From NCBI RefSeq assembly GCF_030272615.1, contig NC_081414.1, forward strand, positions 779,252,119 to 779,316,118: a stretch of DNA of 64,000 nucleotides. Reading direction: 5' to 3'. This stretch comes from Cryptomeria japonica. Its lineage: Eukaryota > Streptophyta > Pinopsida > Cupressales > Cupressaceae. The position numbers and the translations under genes were made by a program. Shown here piece after piece: positions 22,657-35,709 of this stretch (its first letter is position 1; the number at the start of each line of letters is the position of its first letter). The notes beneath the pieces were generated by a model. That model searched no databases. It worked only from the letters and a program-made list of their open reading frames with translations, and had not been told where the DNA came from.

Positions 22657-23706
22657 TATTGGTATTTTGGTATGGTTTTTTCATTTATGTCAACACCTAT
22701 CAACACTTATCAACTCTAGCACTTTGGAGGATTGGCAAATGTTCATCGGCAAGCAAGTGACTTTATGCACAGTTACCGTTATTTGGTACACAGACAGGAT
22801 ATATTGTTCACCAAAACTTGGAATGACATGGAAAACATTTGGTTATATCGAAGACATCGTTTGGACACTTTGTCTTGGAGATTTGTTCATTGGCATATTC
22901 ATATTTGCATATTTGTTGTTATCGACAAATAGTTCCAGGTTATGCACTGATAGGATTATCAACATGACACGCTTTGGAGATGATTTTATCGTTATTGTAA
23001 ATGCATTAAGCTGACATATTGAATTGGATATTGCATTGGTTATTGATTTACTTGTAATTGTTTTATTGTAATATCTTTTAGAGTTGACCTACTAAAATTG
23101 GTCTTAGGTTATGGTCTATAAGTAAGATCTTATTTATAAGATCGATATGCAATTGGGATAAGGATTTGTAAGAAGGTATATGCGAGATTAAGTAGAGCTA
23201 TACACGCAAACATCATTTGAAGGTGAAGCAAGGTTTTTGTAAAGACAATCAGAACTACACCAGTACTAAATCCAACATATGAAGATGTTATTTTTAGCAG
23301 TACATTCTTATTGGATTTAACCATCCAATTGTATTTAGTGTGACTCCTATTTGTGTTTGAGTAGTGAGCTCTAGGTTCTTGGCCTTTCTGCATGTGCAGA
23401 CCCCATTTGTATACACATACTATCTAGAGTAGTATCATCTGATTGTGGGAAAGGTTTCCCACCGTGGTTTTTCCTATTATAGGGTTTCCACGTACAAATA
23501 TTGGTGTTATGTATTGTGGATGTTATTGTCTTTCTGTTTCATTCATTAATCTTTACCAGTACTACAATTAACTGATAAATTGTCAACCGACATAAAGTTT
23601 GGTTTAGCGGTATTAAGCATTAAGGTTGGTTAAGTTGTTTTGGTTTGAATTTATTTGACAACTGATTCACCCCCCCCCACCTCTCAGTTGTCTCCGAGAC
23701 CTAACA
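22657..23706 (+). repeat. A2 3' LTR
   Basis: 1050 bp, TATTGGTATTTTGG to GAGACCTAACA, near-identical in layout to 17124-18170. Hairpins GATCTTATTTATAAGATC (23126-23143) and TCTGCATGTGCAGA (23387-23400) are both perfect. Confidence 0.95.
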
Positions 23707-23851
23707 TTGCTCAGGGGGAGTATTTAGCCTTGTGTTTCAGTGGTTTATGTTTTTGTTTAGATAATTTTGTTAGATTTCTGGCATTGATGTTAAAGGGGAT
23801 AGATATTGATGTGAAAAAATAAGGAGTTGTATACATTAGGGGGAGAGATAT
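23707..23851 (+). other. C1 3' untranslated part, second piece
   Basis: Starts with the second TTGCT copy. The segment CAGGGGGAGTATTTAGCC, then the GGCATTGATG region, matches the C2 3' untranslated part. It ends with AGATAT (23846-23851), the C2 target duplication. Confidence 0.85.
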
Positions 23852-23879
23852 TGTTAGACAGTTCAAAAAACTAAAAGAC
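23852..23879 (-). repeat. C2 3' LTR, outer 28 bp
   Basis: TGTTAGACAGTTCAAA followed by AACTAAAAGAC: the reverse complement of the end of the family-C LTR (compare 56156-56183). The last five bases, AAGAC, are the A3a target duplication. Confidence 0.85.
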
Positions 23880-24956
23880 TGTTGGTATTATGGATGTGTT
23901 GCACTAGTTTTGTCATTGATGTCAACACTTGTCAACACTTGAGAACACTTGTCAACACTTGGAGATCTTTGTTTATGTTAAGAGGCATGTTTAGTGACTT
24001 ATGCATAGTCACTAATATCTGGTTCACCGACAAGTTATATTGTTCACCGGCATTGAGGATGATCTGTTATCATCTAGAGATTACTTGGTTATGTCGAAGA
24101 CATTGCTTGGACACTTGATTTTGGTGATTTGATTATTGGTACAATTGAGTTTGTATATTTGTTGTTACCGACAAATAGTTCTAGATTATGGATCGACAAG
24201 CATGATCTATTCCAGATCAGCATGGCATGTTATGAAGATAATTTGTTATTATTGTAAATACATTGAGCCGACATCATGCATCGCATATTTATTCATTTGT
24301 AATTGATTTAGTTATAACATTCTTTGTAAGCTAGCCTACACATTTGGTCTTAAGTTCTAGTATATATGTAAGATCTCATTTGTGACATTATGTAGAGGAG
24401 TTTGAAAAGTATTGTAATAAGGTATATGTGAATATAAGCAGAGCTATACATGCAGACATCATTTGAAGATTCAAGGAAGGTTTTTGGAGAAGGCAAATCA
24501 AAGCTTAACCGGTACTGAATCTAACATATGAAGATGCTATTTTGAGTAGTACATTATCATTGGATTTAACCATCTAATTGTAGTCAGTGTGACTCCCATT
24601 TTGTGATTAAGTGGTGAGCTCTAGGTAGTTGGCCTTTCTGCATGTGCAGACCCCATTTGTACACACATACTATCTATAATAGTATCATCTGATTGTGGGT
24701 AAGGTTTCCCACCATGGGTTTTCCCCTTATAGTGTTTCCACGTACAAATAACTGTGTTATGTGTTGTGTATGTTATTTGTCTTTCTATTTCATGCATTAA
24801 ACTTTACCGGTACTATTATTAACTACTAAACTGTCTATCGACATTAAAGTTTGGTTTACTGGTATTATGCACTAAGTTTGGATAACTTTGTTTTGGGTTT
24901 GAAATTAATAGACAACTGATTCACCCTCCCCTCTTAGTTGCCTCCAAGACCTAATA
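23880..24956 (+). repeat. A3a 5' LTR
   Basis: 1077 bp, TGTTGGTATTATGG to AAGACCTAATA. The promoter-proximal hairpin at 24373-24388 carries one mispair (ATCTCATTTGTGACAT); the second hairpin, TCTGCATGTGCAGA (24637-24650), is perfect. Confidence 0.93.
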
Positions 24957-24958
24957 AT

Positions 24959-24970
24959 TGGTATCAGATC
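24959..24970 (+). other. Primer binding site of A3a
   Basis: TGGTATCAGATC, one mismatch from the canonical site (G to T near the end). Confidence 0.9.
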
Positions 24971-25013
24971 TAAGTCATCTTTTTGTAGAAGTTTAACAAC
25001 TTGAGGAGATTCT

Positions 25014-26120
25014 ATGGCAGCTAATTATTTCAGGAAGGATAGTCTGAAGCTTGATGGAACCATGGTATATGGAAGATCAGAATGGAGACACATCTGAATT
25101 GCATTGGAAAGGACATATGGGATGATACGAAGAATGCCTATGTTGCTCCTACTCAAGGTCAACCTAATCCACCAACCTTGGCTAAAGATGAAGAAAATGA
25201 TTGCAAAGCAAGAGAAGCACTTTTGGGTGCATTATCAGATCAACAAATCATGGGAATATCACCGATCTACTACTAAAGTGATTTGCGATAAATTGGAGAC
25301 ATTGATTGAAGGTGATGCCACTATCAAAATTGCAAAACTAGAATTCTTTCGGGTCAGGTATGAAAATCTGAAAATGGAGGAATATGAAAGGATTTCTGCT
25401 TTTATGGAAAGAGTTAATGAAATTTTTTTGGGTATAAAATGTTGTGGAGGATCCTTAAGTGAATATGAAATTGTTTCTAAAGTTTCAAGAGCATTTCCAC
25501 CGGCATATAAAATGAAAGTAATTTCTATTAATGAATTGAGAACAATGCCTAATGCATCAATATCTAGAGATACTTTGGTTGGAAAACTTTCAGCTTTCGA
25601 ACTTGAGGAATTTGGTCCTATTGCTACAATTAAGACAGATTTGGCTTTCAAACCTTCATCATTTGCATCATCATCATCATTAGAGAAATCTAATTGGAAA
25701 GCACTCTATGCTAGAGAACTTGAAGAAATAAGAAGAGAGAATGAAGAACTTGAAGAGCTTGAAGCACTATTTGCAAGGAAAATGCGTAAAGGTCCAGTTG
25801 GAAGTAAGTATGAAGGTAAAGCACCATTTAAATGTTTTAACTGCAATAAAATTGGTCATATGACATCTAGGTGTCCTAATAGACATGCAAGATTAAAAGA
25901 AGAAGCTAAAAGAACATTTTAGCCTAACCTTGAATATTAGAGATACAGATTTTAAAAGAATAGAGACAAATCATGTTACGATGTTGATGAAGGATTTATT
26001 GATGATTCTAATGAGGAACTGATGGACAATGGATGGGGTTTTGTTGCAATAATAGAAGATCAACCAACACCTCCTGTTCAACCGGTAGAGTAGGCCCTGA
26101 TAGCTAGAATTGAAGAAAAG
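25014..26120 (+). pseudogene. A3a gag with intact CCHC knuckle (frameshifted)
   Basis: ATG at 25014 opens the usual gag start (MAANYFRKDSLKLDGT), but a small deletion at about 25058 shifts the frame at once. The METHLNCIGKDIW segment is open from 25082 to 25276. A second shift near 25258 leads into the frame covering RSTTKVICDKLETL through the knuckle CFNCNKIGHMTSRC (about 25833-25874), which keeps all four ligands. TAG at 25921 follows the RTF-type basic segment. A Ser-rich run (ASSSSLEKS, 25670-25695) precedes the coiled, Glu-rich part. RNA binding and particle assembly are the family role; no intact protein is possible here. Confidence 0.9.
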
Positions 26121-29100
26121 GATGAATAGATCTTTGATTCCAGATGTTCACATCATATGACTGGTGATAAGAGTAAATTCTTAACCTTTTAGGAATACAA
26201 TGGAGGTCTAGTAAGATTTGGAGATGACAAAGCTTGTTTGATTAGAGGGAAAGGGATAATATCTTTTGATGGTAAGCACAATACTGATAATGTTTATTAT
26301 GTTGAAGGTTTAAAGAATAATATTTTGAGTGTTGGTCAATTAGTTGAAAAGGGATTTCAGTTACAATTCAAGAATGGTGAATGGAAAATCATGAATAGAA
26401 CTGGTTTGGAAATTGCAACCAGTAATCAGACTAGAGGTAATATCTTTCATTTGAATAACAATGAGAAGACATGCTTGATTGCACATATTGATGAAAGTTA
26501 GTTATGTCATAAGAGACTTAGTCATGTAAATTTTGATTGCACTATGAAAATGAGTACAACTAAAGCATTAAGGGATTTACCTAAGATTGTTAAACCTCAC
26601 AATCCGGTATGTAAGGAATGTCAATTTGGAAAGCAAGTTAGATAAACTTTTAAGAGTATTCCAGAGAAATCTAATAATTTTATTGACCTAATTCATACTG
26701 ATTTATGTGGTCCAACAAGAACTAGAAGTTTACAAGCAGATAGATATTTTATGCTAATCATTGATGATTATTCTAGAATGTGTTGGGTTACTTTTCTTAG
26801 GGATAAATCATAAGCTTTTGGGAAATTTAAACTATTCAAGGTGATGGTAGAGAATGGAAATAATAATAAAATCAAATGTTTGAGATTAGATCAAGGAGGT
26901 GAATTCACATCTAAGGAGTTTAATACATTCTATAAAGTGAATGGAATCAGAAGACAATTATCAGCACCTCAGACACCCCACCAAAATGGAGTTGTGGAAA
27001 GGAAGAATAAAACCATTTTGGATGCAGCTAGAAGCATCATATCAGAAGAAAACCTACCTCATTAGTATTGGGGAGAAGAAATCAATACAACTATTTACAC
27101 ATTCAGCAGAGTTCATGTCAAAGGTGAAACCGGTAAGACCCCTCATGAACTATGGTTTGGTAATACTCCTACTCTTAAATTTTTCAGAATATTTGGAAGC
27201 AAATGTTATATTAGGAGAGATGATTATATTGGTAATTTGATCCTAGAAGTGATGAAGGAATATTTCTTGGTTACTTATCTAAGAGAAAGGCATATAGATG
27301 TTTTAATAAGAGATTGCAGAAAATCATTGAAAGTGCAAATGTGAAGATTGATGAACAATTTAGAAGGTCTATAGACTCTAAACTGACAGTTGAGATAATC
27401 ACAAATGAAACTACAATGAGTACACCGGTACATAATTTTAATCCAGTCACATTGGCATCATCTGAGAATTGCATAGTGACTGAAGAACAACAGCAAGTGA
27501 ATACACCCAAGTATGTAAGATTAAATCACTCTGAAAGTCAGATAATTGGGAATAAGTATCAAGGTATTATGACTAGAGGAAGACTGGAAAATGAAGAGGT
27601 ATGTCTAATTTCTCAAATTGAACCAACAACTATAAATGAGGCATGTGAAGATAAACATTGGATTAATGCTATGGAAGATGAATTGGGACAAATTGAAAAA
27701 AATAACACATGGACATTGGTTCCCCGGCCTAAAAACAAAAATGTACTTGGAACTAAATGGGTATTCAGAAGTAAACTTAATGAAGATGGTAAAGTAATCA
27801 GAAACAAAGCAAGATTAGTGTGTAAGGGATATTCACATAAATAAGGAATTGATTAGAATGAAACCTTTGCACCGGTAGCTAGAATTGAGGTAGTTAGACT
27901 ATTCTTAGCTTTTGCAGCACATAAGAACTATAAAGTATATCAAATGGATGTTAAATGTGCATTTTTGAATGGTTATCTTGAAGAGGAGGTTTACATTGAA
28001 CAACCTGATGGATTTTCTATGACAGATGACAAAGATATGGTTTGCAGGTTAAGAAAATATTTATATGGATTGAAGCAAGCTCCTAAGCTTGGTATGATAG
28101 ATTGGATAAATATCTTTTGATTCTTGGTAACACTAAAGGTAATGCTGACAACAACTTATATTACAAAGTGACTATTGATGACATCTTGGTTATTGAATTT
28201 TTGTTGATGATATTATTTTTGGAGGAGAAGATGGATTGTGTAAAGACTTTTCTAATAAGATGTAGGAAGAATTTGAAATGTCTATGATTGGAGAGATAAA
28301 ATTCTTTTTAGGATTGCAGATTTCACAGACTGATAAAGGTATATTCGTAAATTAATCAAAGTACTTGAAGGAATTACTTAAGAAATTTGGCATGGAAAAC
28401 TCTAAACCAGTAATTACACCTATGTCTACAATTGATAAACTATCTTTGAAGGATGAATCAACACTTGTTAATCCAACAAGATACAAATCTATGATAGGAG
28501 GTTTACTGTATTTGACACAAACAAGACCTAATATTATGAATGCAGTATGTATTGTTTCAAGATTTCAGAGTGATCCTAAGGAAAATCGTGAATCAACAGT
28601 GAAAAGTATTTTCCAGTACCTACGAGGTACAACAATTCTTGGTTTATGGTATCCTAAAGATGAAAATTTTGATTTATGTGCATAGACAGATGCAAATTGG
28701 GTAGGAGATGTAGATAATAGAAAAAGCACCACCGACGGAGCATTTTTTCTTGGTAGCAGACTAATTTCATGGTTGAGCAAGAAACAGAGTTGTACATCTT
28801 TATGAACACTAGAATAAGAATATGTTGCAGCAGCAACTAATTGTACACAGGTATTATGGATTAAGAAAATGGTGAAGGACATAAAGGTAAAATGCAAGGA
28901 ACCTATAATCATTTACTGTGATAATATGGCAGCAATTGATATATCTAAGAATCTGGTATTTCACTCTAAAACTAAACATGTTTCAATCAAATTCAATTTT
29001 CTGAAAGAGAATGTTGAAGAAAAAGAAGTGAAATTGGTTTATGTGAATACTAAAGAGCAGATTGCAAATATCTTTACTAAGCCTTTGCCTAAGGAAAATT

Positions 29101-29153
29101 TTGAATATCTAAGAGAGCAGCTTGGAGTTATACCCTCACTGGTGGAAACTTAG
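26121..29153 (+). pseudogene. A3a pol (protease and RT active sites damaged)
   Basis: The protease motif reads IFDSRCSHHMTGD: the catalytic-loop Gly is Arg and a TAG precedes it (26127-26129). In the integrase the zinc-motif region has Trp to stop near 26500, but the His pair and CKECQFGK remain. HTDLCGP, LDQGGEF and VERKN keep all three catalytic acids. Reverse transcriptase begins after VPRPKNKNVLGTKWVF (27720-27765); TAA at 27841 and TAG near 27855 interrupt it. A one-base loss near 28195 shifts the frame just before the codons for VDD. RNase H has stops at 28684, 28804 and 28815. The last frame (28869-29153) keeps CDNMAAIDISKN and the terminal ALA/FTKPLP-type segment. Confidence 0.9.
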
Positions 29154-29477
29154 ACAGTTGGAACATGGCATCCTACCGACAAAATTAATAGAGAAATCTT
29201 TTTTCCAGCTTTGAGGAGGAGAGGTACTTGTCAGGGGGAGTAGATTGAATAAATATGGTTATGGCAATCGGTATTTGTAATATGTTCTATGAACTGATTG
29301 TATTTGGTTTTGTATTGCTTTTGCATTTGATGTCAAAGGGGGAGAGATATCTATGCAAAAACACATTATCTTTTGGGGAGAGATTGTTACTCTCTATATC
29401 TATATTTTGAATTCTGGTTAATGATCTCTTTGGGAGATTGTTGGTTTTTGGTTTTTGGCATTTCTGCTTTGGCACTT

Positions 29478-29524
29478 AGATGGTTTTTCCATCTTGTGTT
29501 GCCATCAATGCCAAAGGGGGAGAT
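29478..29524 (+). other. A3a pre-tract hairpin and purine tract
   Basis: AGATGGTTTTTCCATCT (29478-29494), a perfect 6-bp stem, then TGCCAAAGGGGGAGAT at 29509-29524 next to the 3' LTR. Confidence 0.9.
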
Positions 29525-30070
29525 TATTGGTATTATGGATGTGTTGCATTGGTTTTGTCATTGATGTCAACACTTTTCAATACTTGAGAACACTTGTCAA
29601 CACTTGGAGATCTTTGTTTATGTTCACCGGCATGTTTAGTGACTTAGGCATAGTCACCGGTATCTGGTTCACTGGCAGGTTATATTGTTCACCAGCATTA
29701 AGGATGATCTATTATCATCTAGAGATTACTTGGTTATGTCAAATATATTGTTTGGACACTTGGTTTTGGTGATTTGATTACTGGTACAATTGAGTTTGGA
29801 TATTTGTTGTTACCAGAAAACAGGTATAGATTATGGACCGGCAAGCATTATCTATTCCAGATCAACATGACACATTATGAAGATATTTTGTTATTATTGT
29901 AAATGCATTGAGACAACATCATGCATCACATATTGATTCATTTGTAATTGATTTAATTGTAATATTCTTTGTAAGCCGACCTACACATTTGGTCTTAAGT
30001 TTTGGTATATATGTAAGATCTCATTTGTGAGATTATGTAAAGGAGTGTGAAAAGGATATTAATAAGGTAT
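29525..30070 (+). repeat. A3a 3' LTR, first segment
   Basis: Starts TATTGGTATTATGG and matches the A3a 5' LTR. It includes the perfect hairpin ATCTCATTTGTGAGAT (30018-30033), which has one mispair in the 5' LTR. Interrupted after GGTAT (30066-30070) by A3b. Confidence 0.9.
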
Positions 30071-31125
30071 TCTTTTTATTTTGGCTATGTTGCACTAGTT
30101 TTGTTATTGATGTCAACACTTGTCAACACCTATCAGCACTTGGAGATCTTTGGTTATGTTCACCAGCATGTTCAGTGACTTATGCACAGTCACCAGTATC
30201 TGGTTCACTGAAAGTTTATATTGTTCACCAACAACTAGAATGACTTAGAGATTACTTGGTTATATCGAAGACATTGTTTGGACACGTTGTTTTTGTGATT
30301 TGGTCATTAGTCTAATCGTGTTTGCATATTTGTTGTTACCGGCAAATAGGTCTAGGTTATGGACCAGCAAGCATTATCTATTCCAGATTAGTACGACACA
30401 TTATGAAGATGATTGGTTATTATTGTAAATGCATTGAGACGACATCATGCATCACATATTTATTCATTTGTAATTGATTTAATTGTAATATTCTTTGTAA
30501 GTCGACCTACACATTTAGTCTTAGGTTTTTGGTATATATGTAAGATCTCATTTGTGAGATTATGTAGAAGAGTGTGAAAAGGATTGTAATAAGGTATATG
30601 CGAATATAAGAAGAGCTATACATGCAGACATCATTTGAAGATTCAAGGAAGGTATGAAGAAGACAATTTGAGCTTAACTGGTACTGAATCTAGCATATGA
30701 AGATGTTATTTTGAGCAATACATTTTCATTGGATTTAACTATCCAATTGTAGTCAGTGTAACTCTCTTTTTGTGATTGAGCATTGAGCTCTAGGTAGTTA
30801 GCTTTTCTGCATGTGCAGACCCCATATTGTACACACATACTATCTGCTATAGTATCATCTAATTGTGGGTAAGGTTTCCAACCATGGTTTTTCCGCTTAC
30901 AGGGTTTCCATGTACAAATATATGTGTTATGTGTTGTGGATGTTATTTGTCTCTCTGTTTCATGCATTAAACTTTACCAGTATTATAATTAACTGTTAAA
31001 CTATCAACCGGCATTAAAGTTTGGTTTACCAGTATTATGCACTAAGTTTGGTTAAAGTATATTTGGGTTGAAATTAATAGACAACTGATTCAACCCCGCC
31101 TCTCAGTTCCCTCTGGGACCTAACA
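30071..31125 (+). repeat. A3b 5' LTR
   Basis: 1055 bp ending GGGACCTAACA. Hairpins ATCTCATTTGTGAGAT (30545-30560) and TCTGCATGTGCAGA (30806-30819) are both perfect. Confidence 0.92.
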
Positions 31126-31127
31126 AT

Positions 31128-31139
31128 TGGTATCAGAGC
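31128..31139 (+). other. Primer binding site of A3b
   Basis: TGGTATCAGAGC, two bases after the LTR. Confidence 0.95.
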
Positions 31140-31182
31140 TTAGTCCTCTTTTTGCAAAAGTTTAACAACTTGAGGAGATCCT

Positions 31183-32299
31183 ATGTCTACTAACTATTTC
31201 AGGAAGGACAATCTAAAGCCTGATGGAACTAACTATGGCATATGCAAGATCAAGATGGAGACACATCTGAATTGCATTGGAAAGGACATATGGGATGTTA
31301 CAAAGAATGACTATGTTGGTCCTACTCAAGGTCAACCTAATCCACCAACCTTGGCTAAAGATGAAGAAAATGATTGCAAAGCAAGAGAAGCACTTTTGAG
31401 CGCATTGTCAGATCAGCAAATCATGGGATTATCAGACAAATCTACTGCTAAAGCTATTTGGGACAAATTGGAGACATTGAATGAAGGTGATACCACTGTT
31501 TAAAATTACAAAACTAGAATGCTTCGGGTCAGGTATCAAAATCTCAAAATGGAAGAAGATGAAAGGATTTATGCTTTTATGGAAAGAGTTAATAAAATTG
31601 TTTTGGGTATACAATGTTGTGGAGGATCCTTAAGTGAAGATGGAATTGTTTCTAAAGTTTTAAGAGCTTTTCCACTGGCATACAAAATGAAAGTAGCTGC
31701 TATTAATGAATTAAGAACAATGCCTAATACATCAGTATCTAGAGATACTTTGGTTGGAAAACTTTCATCTTTTGAACTTGAGGAATTTGGTCGTATTGCT
31801 ACAATTAAGATAGATTTAGCTTTCAAAGCTTCATCATCTGCAACATCATCATCATCATTTGAAAAATACGATTGCAAAGCACTCTATGCTAGAGAACTTG
31901 AAGAAATCAGAAGAGAGAATGAAGAATTGGAAGAACTTGAAGCACTATTTGCAAAGAAAATGCCTAAAGGTCTAGTTGGAAGTAAGTATGAAGGTAAAGC
32001 ACCATTTAAATGTTTTAACTACAATAAAATTGGTCATATGGCATCTAGGTGTCCTGATAGACATGCAAGATTGAAAGAAGAAGCTAAAAGAACATATAAG
32101 CCTATTCCCGAATATCAAAGGTACAAATTTAAGAAAAATAAAGACAAATCATGTTATTATGCTAATGAAAGAGTTACTGATGATTATGATGAGGAACCGA
32201 TAGACAATGGATGGGCTTTTGTTTCTATAACAAAAGATTAACCGACATCTATTGTTCAACCGGTAGAGCAGGCCCTAGCAGCTATAATTGAAGAAAAGG
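31183..32299 (+). pseudogene. A3b gag (one frameshift, knuckle Cys to Tyr)
   Basis: ATG at 31183 (MSTNYFRKDNLKPDGTNYG) starts 44 nt after the primer binding site. It is the best-preserved family-A gag start in the window and the reference for the A2 deletion. The frame is open for 106 codons to 31503, where an extra base gives GDTTV then stop; it resumes in another frame at 31519 and is open to a TAA near 32239. The knuckle CFNYNKIGHMASRC (about 32013-32054) has Tyr for the second Cys, as in A2. A Ser/Thr-rich hinge (SSSATSSSSFEKYD) precedes the acidic helical part. Confidence 0.92.
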
Positions 32300-35200
32300 A
32301 TGAATGGATCATTGATTCCGGAAGTTCACATCATATGACTAGTGATAAGAGTAAATTCTTAACCTTTCAAGAGTACAATGGAGGTCTAGTAAGATTTGGA
32401 GATGACAAAGCTTGTTTGATCAGAGGAAAAGGCACTATATCTGTTGATGGTAAGCACAATACTAATAATGTTTACTATGTTGAAGGTTTGAAGCATAATC
32501 TTTTAAGTGTTGGTCAATTAGTTGAAAATAGATTTCAGTTATAATTCAAGAATGGTAAACCCAAGATCATGAATAGAACTGGTTTGGAAATTGCAATTGG
32601 TAAGCAGACTAGAGGTAATATCTTTCATTTGAATAAAAATGAGAAAGCATGTTTGATTGTACATATTGATGAAAGTTTGTTATGGCATAAGAGACTAAGT
32701 CATGTAAATTTTGATTGCATTGTGAAAATTAGTACAACTAAAGTAGTAAGGGATTTACCTAAGATTGTTAAACCTCACAATCCGGTATCTAATGAATGTC
32801 AATTTGGAAAGCAAGTTAGAGAAAATTTTAAGAGTATTCCAGAGAAATCAAATAATGTTCTTGACTTAATTCATATTGATTTATGTTGTTCAGGAAGAAC
32901 TAGAAGTTTACAAGGAGATAGATATTTTATGCTAATCATTGATGATTATTCTAGAATGTGTTGGGTTACGTTTCTCAGGGAGAAATCAGAATCTTTTGGG
33001 AAATTCAAACTATTCAAGGTAATGGTATAGAATGAAACCGGTAAGAAAATCAAATGTTTGAGATCAGATCAAGGAGGTGAATTCACATATAAGGAATTTA
33101 ATACATTCTGTTAAGTGAATGGAATTAGGAGATAATTATTAGCACCTTTGAAACCCCAACAGAATGGAGTTGTGGAAAGGAAGAACATAACTATCTTGGA
33201 TGCAGCTAGAAGCATGATATCTGAAGCAAACCTACCTCATGTATATTGGACAGAAGTAGTAAATATAGCTATATACACATTCAACATAGTTCACATCAAA
33301 GGTGAAACCAGTAAGACCCCTCATGAACTATGGTTTGGTAATACCCCTACTCTTAAATATTTCAGAATAGTTGGAAGTAAATATTACATTAGGAGAGATG
33401 AGTAAATTTTCAAATTTGATCCTAGAAGTGATGAAGAAATATTTCTTGGTTATTCATCTAAGTGCAAGGCATATAGATGTTTTAGCAAGAGATTGCAGAA
33501 AATTGTTGAAAGTGCAAATGTGAAGATTGATGAGCACTTTAGAGGTAATTCAAGGTCAATGGACTCTGAACCGGCAGTTGAGATAATTACAAATGAACCT
33601 ACTATAAGTACACCAGTAAAGAATGTTGATCTAGTCACATTGGCATCATCTAAGAATTCCACAGTGACTAAAGAACAACAACAAGTGAAAACACCCTGCT
33701 ATGTAAGATTGAATCACTCTGAAAGTCAGATAATTGGGAACAAGTATCAAGGAGTTATGACTAGAGGAAGACTAGAAAATGAAGAGGTGTGTTTAATTTA
33801 TCAAATTGAACCTACATCTATTAATGAGGCATGTGAAGATAAACATTGGATTAAAGCTATGGAAGATGAATTGCAACAAATTGAAAAGAATAACACATGG
33901 ACATTGGTTCCCTAGCCTAAAAAGAAAAATGTAATTGGAACTAAATGGGTATTCAGAAATAAATTCAATGAAGATGGTAAGGTAATCAGAAACAAAACAA
34001 GATTAGTGTGTAAGGTATATTCACAGAAATAAGGAATTGATTACAATGAAACCTTTGCACCGGTAGCTAGAATTGTGGCAGTTAGACTATTCTTAGCTTT
34101 TGCAGCCCACAAGAACTATAAAGTATATCAAATGGATGTTAAATGTACATTTCTAAATGGTGATCTTGTAGAGGAAGTTTACATTGAACAACCTGATGGA
34201 TTTTCTTTGACAAATGACAAAGATATGGTTTGCAAGTTAAGGAAAGCTTTATATGGATTGAAGTAATCTCCTAGAGCTTGGTATGATAGATTGGACAAAT
34301 ATTTTTTGAAGCTTGGTTACACTAAAGGTAATACTGACAAAAAATTATACTACAAAGTGACTAATGATGACATCTTGGTTATTGTTCATGCTATTATTTT
34401 AGGAGGAGAAGATGGATTGTGTAAAGACTTTTCTAATAAGATGTAGGAAGAATTTGAATGTCTATGATTGGAGAGATAAAATTCTTTTTAGGATTGCAAA
34501 TTTCACAGACTGATAGAGGTATATTCATAAATCAATCAAAGTACTTGAAGGAATTACTTAAGAAATTTTGCATGGAAAACTCTAAACCGGTAAGTACACC
34601 TATGAGTACAACTGATAAACTATCATTGAAGGATGAATCAACACCTGTTAATCTGACAAGATACAAGTCTATGATAGGAGGTTACTGTATTTGACACAAA
34701 CAAGACCTGATATTATGAATACAATATGTATTGTTTCAAGATTTCAGAGTAATCCTAAGGAAAATCATGAATCAGTAGTGAAAAGGATTTTTCGGTACCT
34801 ACAAGGCACAACAAATCTTATTTTATAGTATCCTTGAGATGAAATATTTTATTTATGTGCATACACAGATGCAAATTGGGCAGGAGATGTAGATGACAGA
34901 AAAAGCATCACCGGCGGAGCATTTTTTCTTGGTAGCAGACTAATTTCTTGGTTGAGCAAGAAACAAAGTTGTATATCTTTATCAACAACAAAATCAGAAT
35001 ATGTTGCAGCAACAACCAATTGTACACAGTTATTATGGATCAAGAAAATGTTGAAGGACATAAAGGTAAAATGCAAGGAACCTATAATAATTTACTGTGA
35101 TAATATGGCAGCAATGGATATATCTATGAATCCGGTATTTCACTCTAAAACTAAACATGTTTCTATGAAATTCAATTTTCTGAAAGAGAATGTTGAAGCA

Positions 35201-35332
35201 AAAGAAGTGAAACTAGTTTATGTGAATACTCAAGAGCAGATTGTAGATATTTTTACTAAGTCTTTGCCAAAGGAAACTTTTGAATATCTCAGAGATCAGC
35301 TTGGACTTATACGCTCACCCGTAGAAACTTAG
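32300..35332 (+). pseudogene. A3b pol (RT catalytic VDD lost)
   Basis: Protease IIDSGSSHHMTSD (32308-32345) keeps DSG but has Ser for the following Cys. In the integrase, the first Cys of the CxxC pair is Ser (VSNECQFGK, about 32785-32810); catalytic Asp residues are kept in HIDLC and SDQGGEF and Glu in VERKN. Stops occur near 33028 and 33112 and at 33913-33915 (VPxPKKKN motif), with more at about 34030 and 34264. The reverse transcriptase motif expected as EVFVDDIIFGGED is rearranged to VHAIILGGED (34380-34410), so catalysis is impossible. RNase H runs from about 34855 (TDANWAGDVDDRKS) to the stop at 35330-35332, open from 34952. Confidence 0.92.
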
Positions 35333-35662
35333 ACAGTTGGAGCATGGCATTAGATCGATAGAATTAACAGAGAAATATTTTTTCCGGCCTTGATGAGGAG
35401 AACTACTTCTTAGGGGGAGTAGTTGGATAAATTGGTATTTTGTAACAAGTTCTATGAATTGTTTGTATCTGGTTTTTGTATTGCTTTAGCATTTGATGTC
35501 AAAGGGGGCAAGATATCTATGGAAAAACACATTATCTTTTGGGGAGAGTTTATTCATTGGGGGAGAGATTGTTACTCTCTGTATCTATATTTTGATTTCT
35601 GGTTAATGATCTCTTTCGGAGATTGTTGGTTTCTGGTTTCTGGCATTTTTGCTTTGGCACTT

Positions 35663-35709
35663 AGATGGTTTTTCCATCTTGTGTTGCCATCAATGCCAAA
35701 GGGGGATAT
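35663..35709 (+). other. A3b pre-tract hairpin and purine tract
   Basis: AGATGGTTTTTCCATCT at 35663-35679, then TGCCAAAGGGGGATAT at 35694-35709 abutting the 3' LTR. Confidence 0.9.

Larger units (their letters stand above)
17124..23706 (+). mobile_element. Copia-type retrotransposon A2 with 5-bp TSD
   Basis: Complete LTR-internal-LTR element of 6583 bp on the plus strand, flanked by TTGCT at 17119-17123 and 23707-23711. Order: LTR, primer binding site, gag, pol, purine tract, LTR. About 110 bp at the start of gag is missing, including the initiation codon, so it could not make its own Gag even before later decay. It interrupts the 3' untranslated part of C1. Confidence 0.95.
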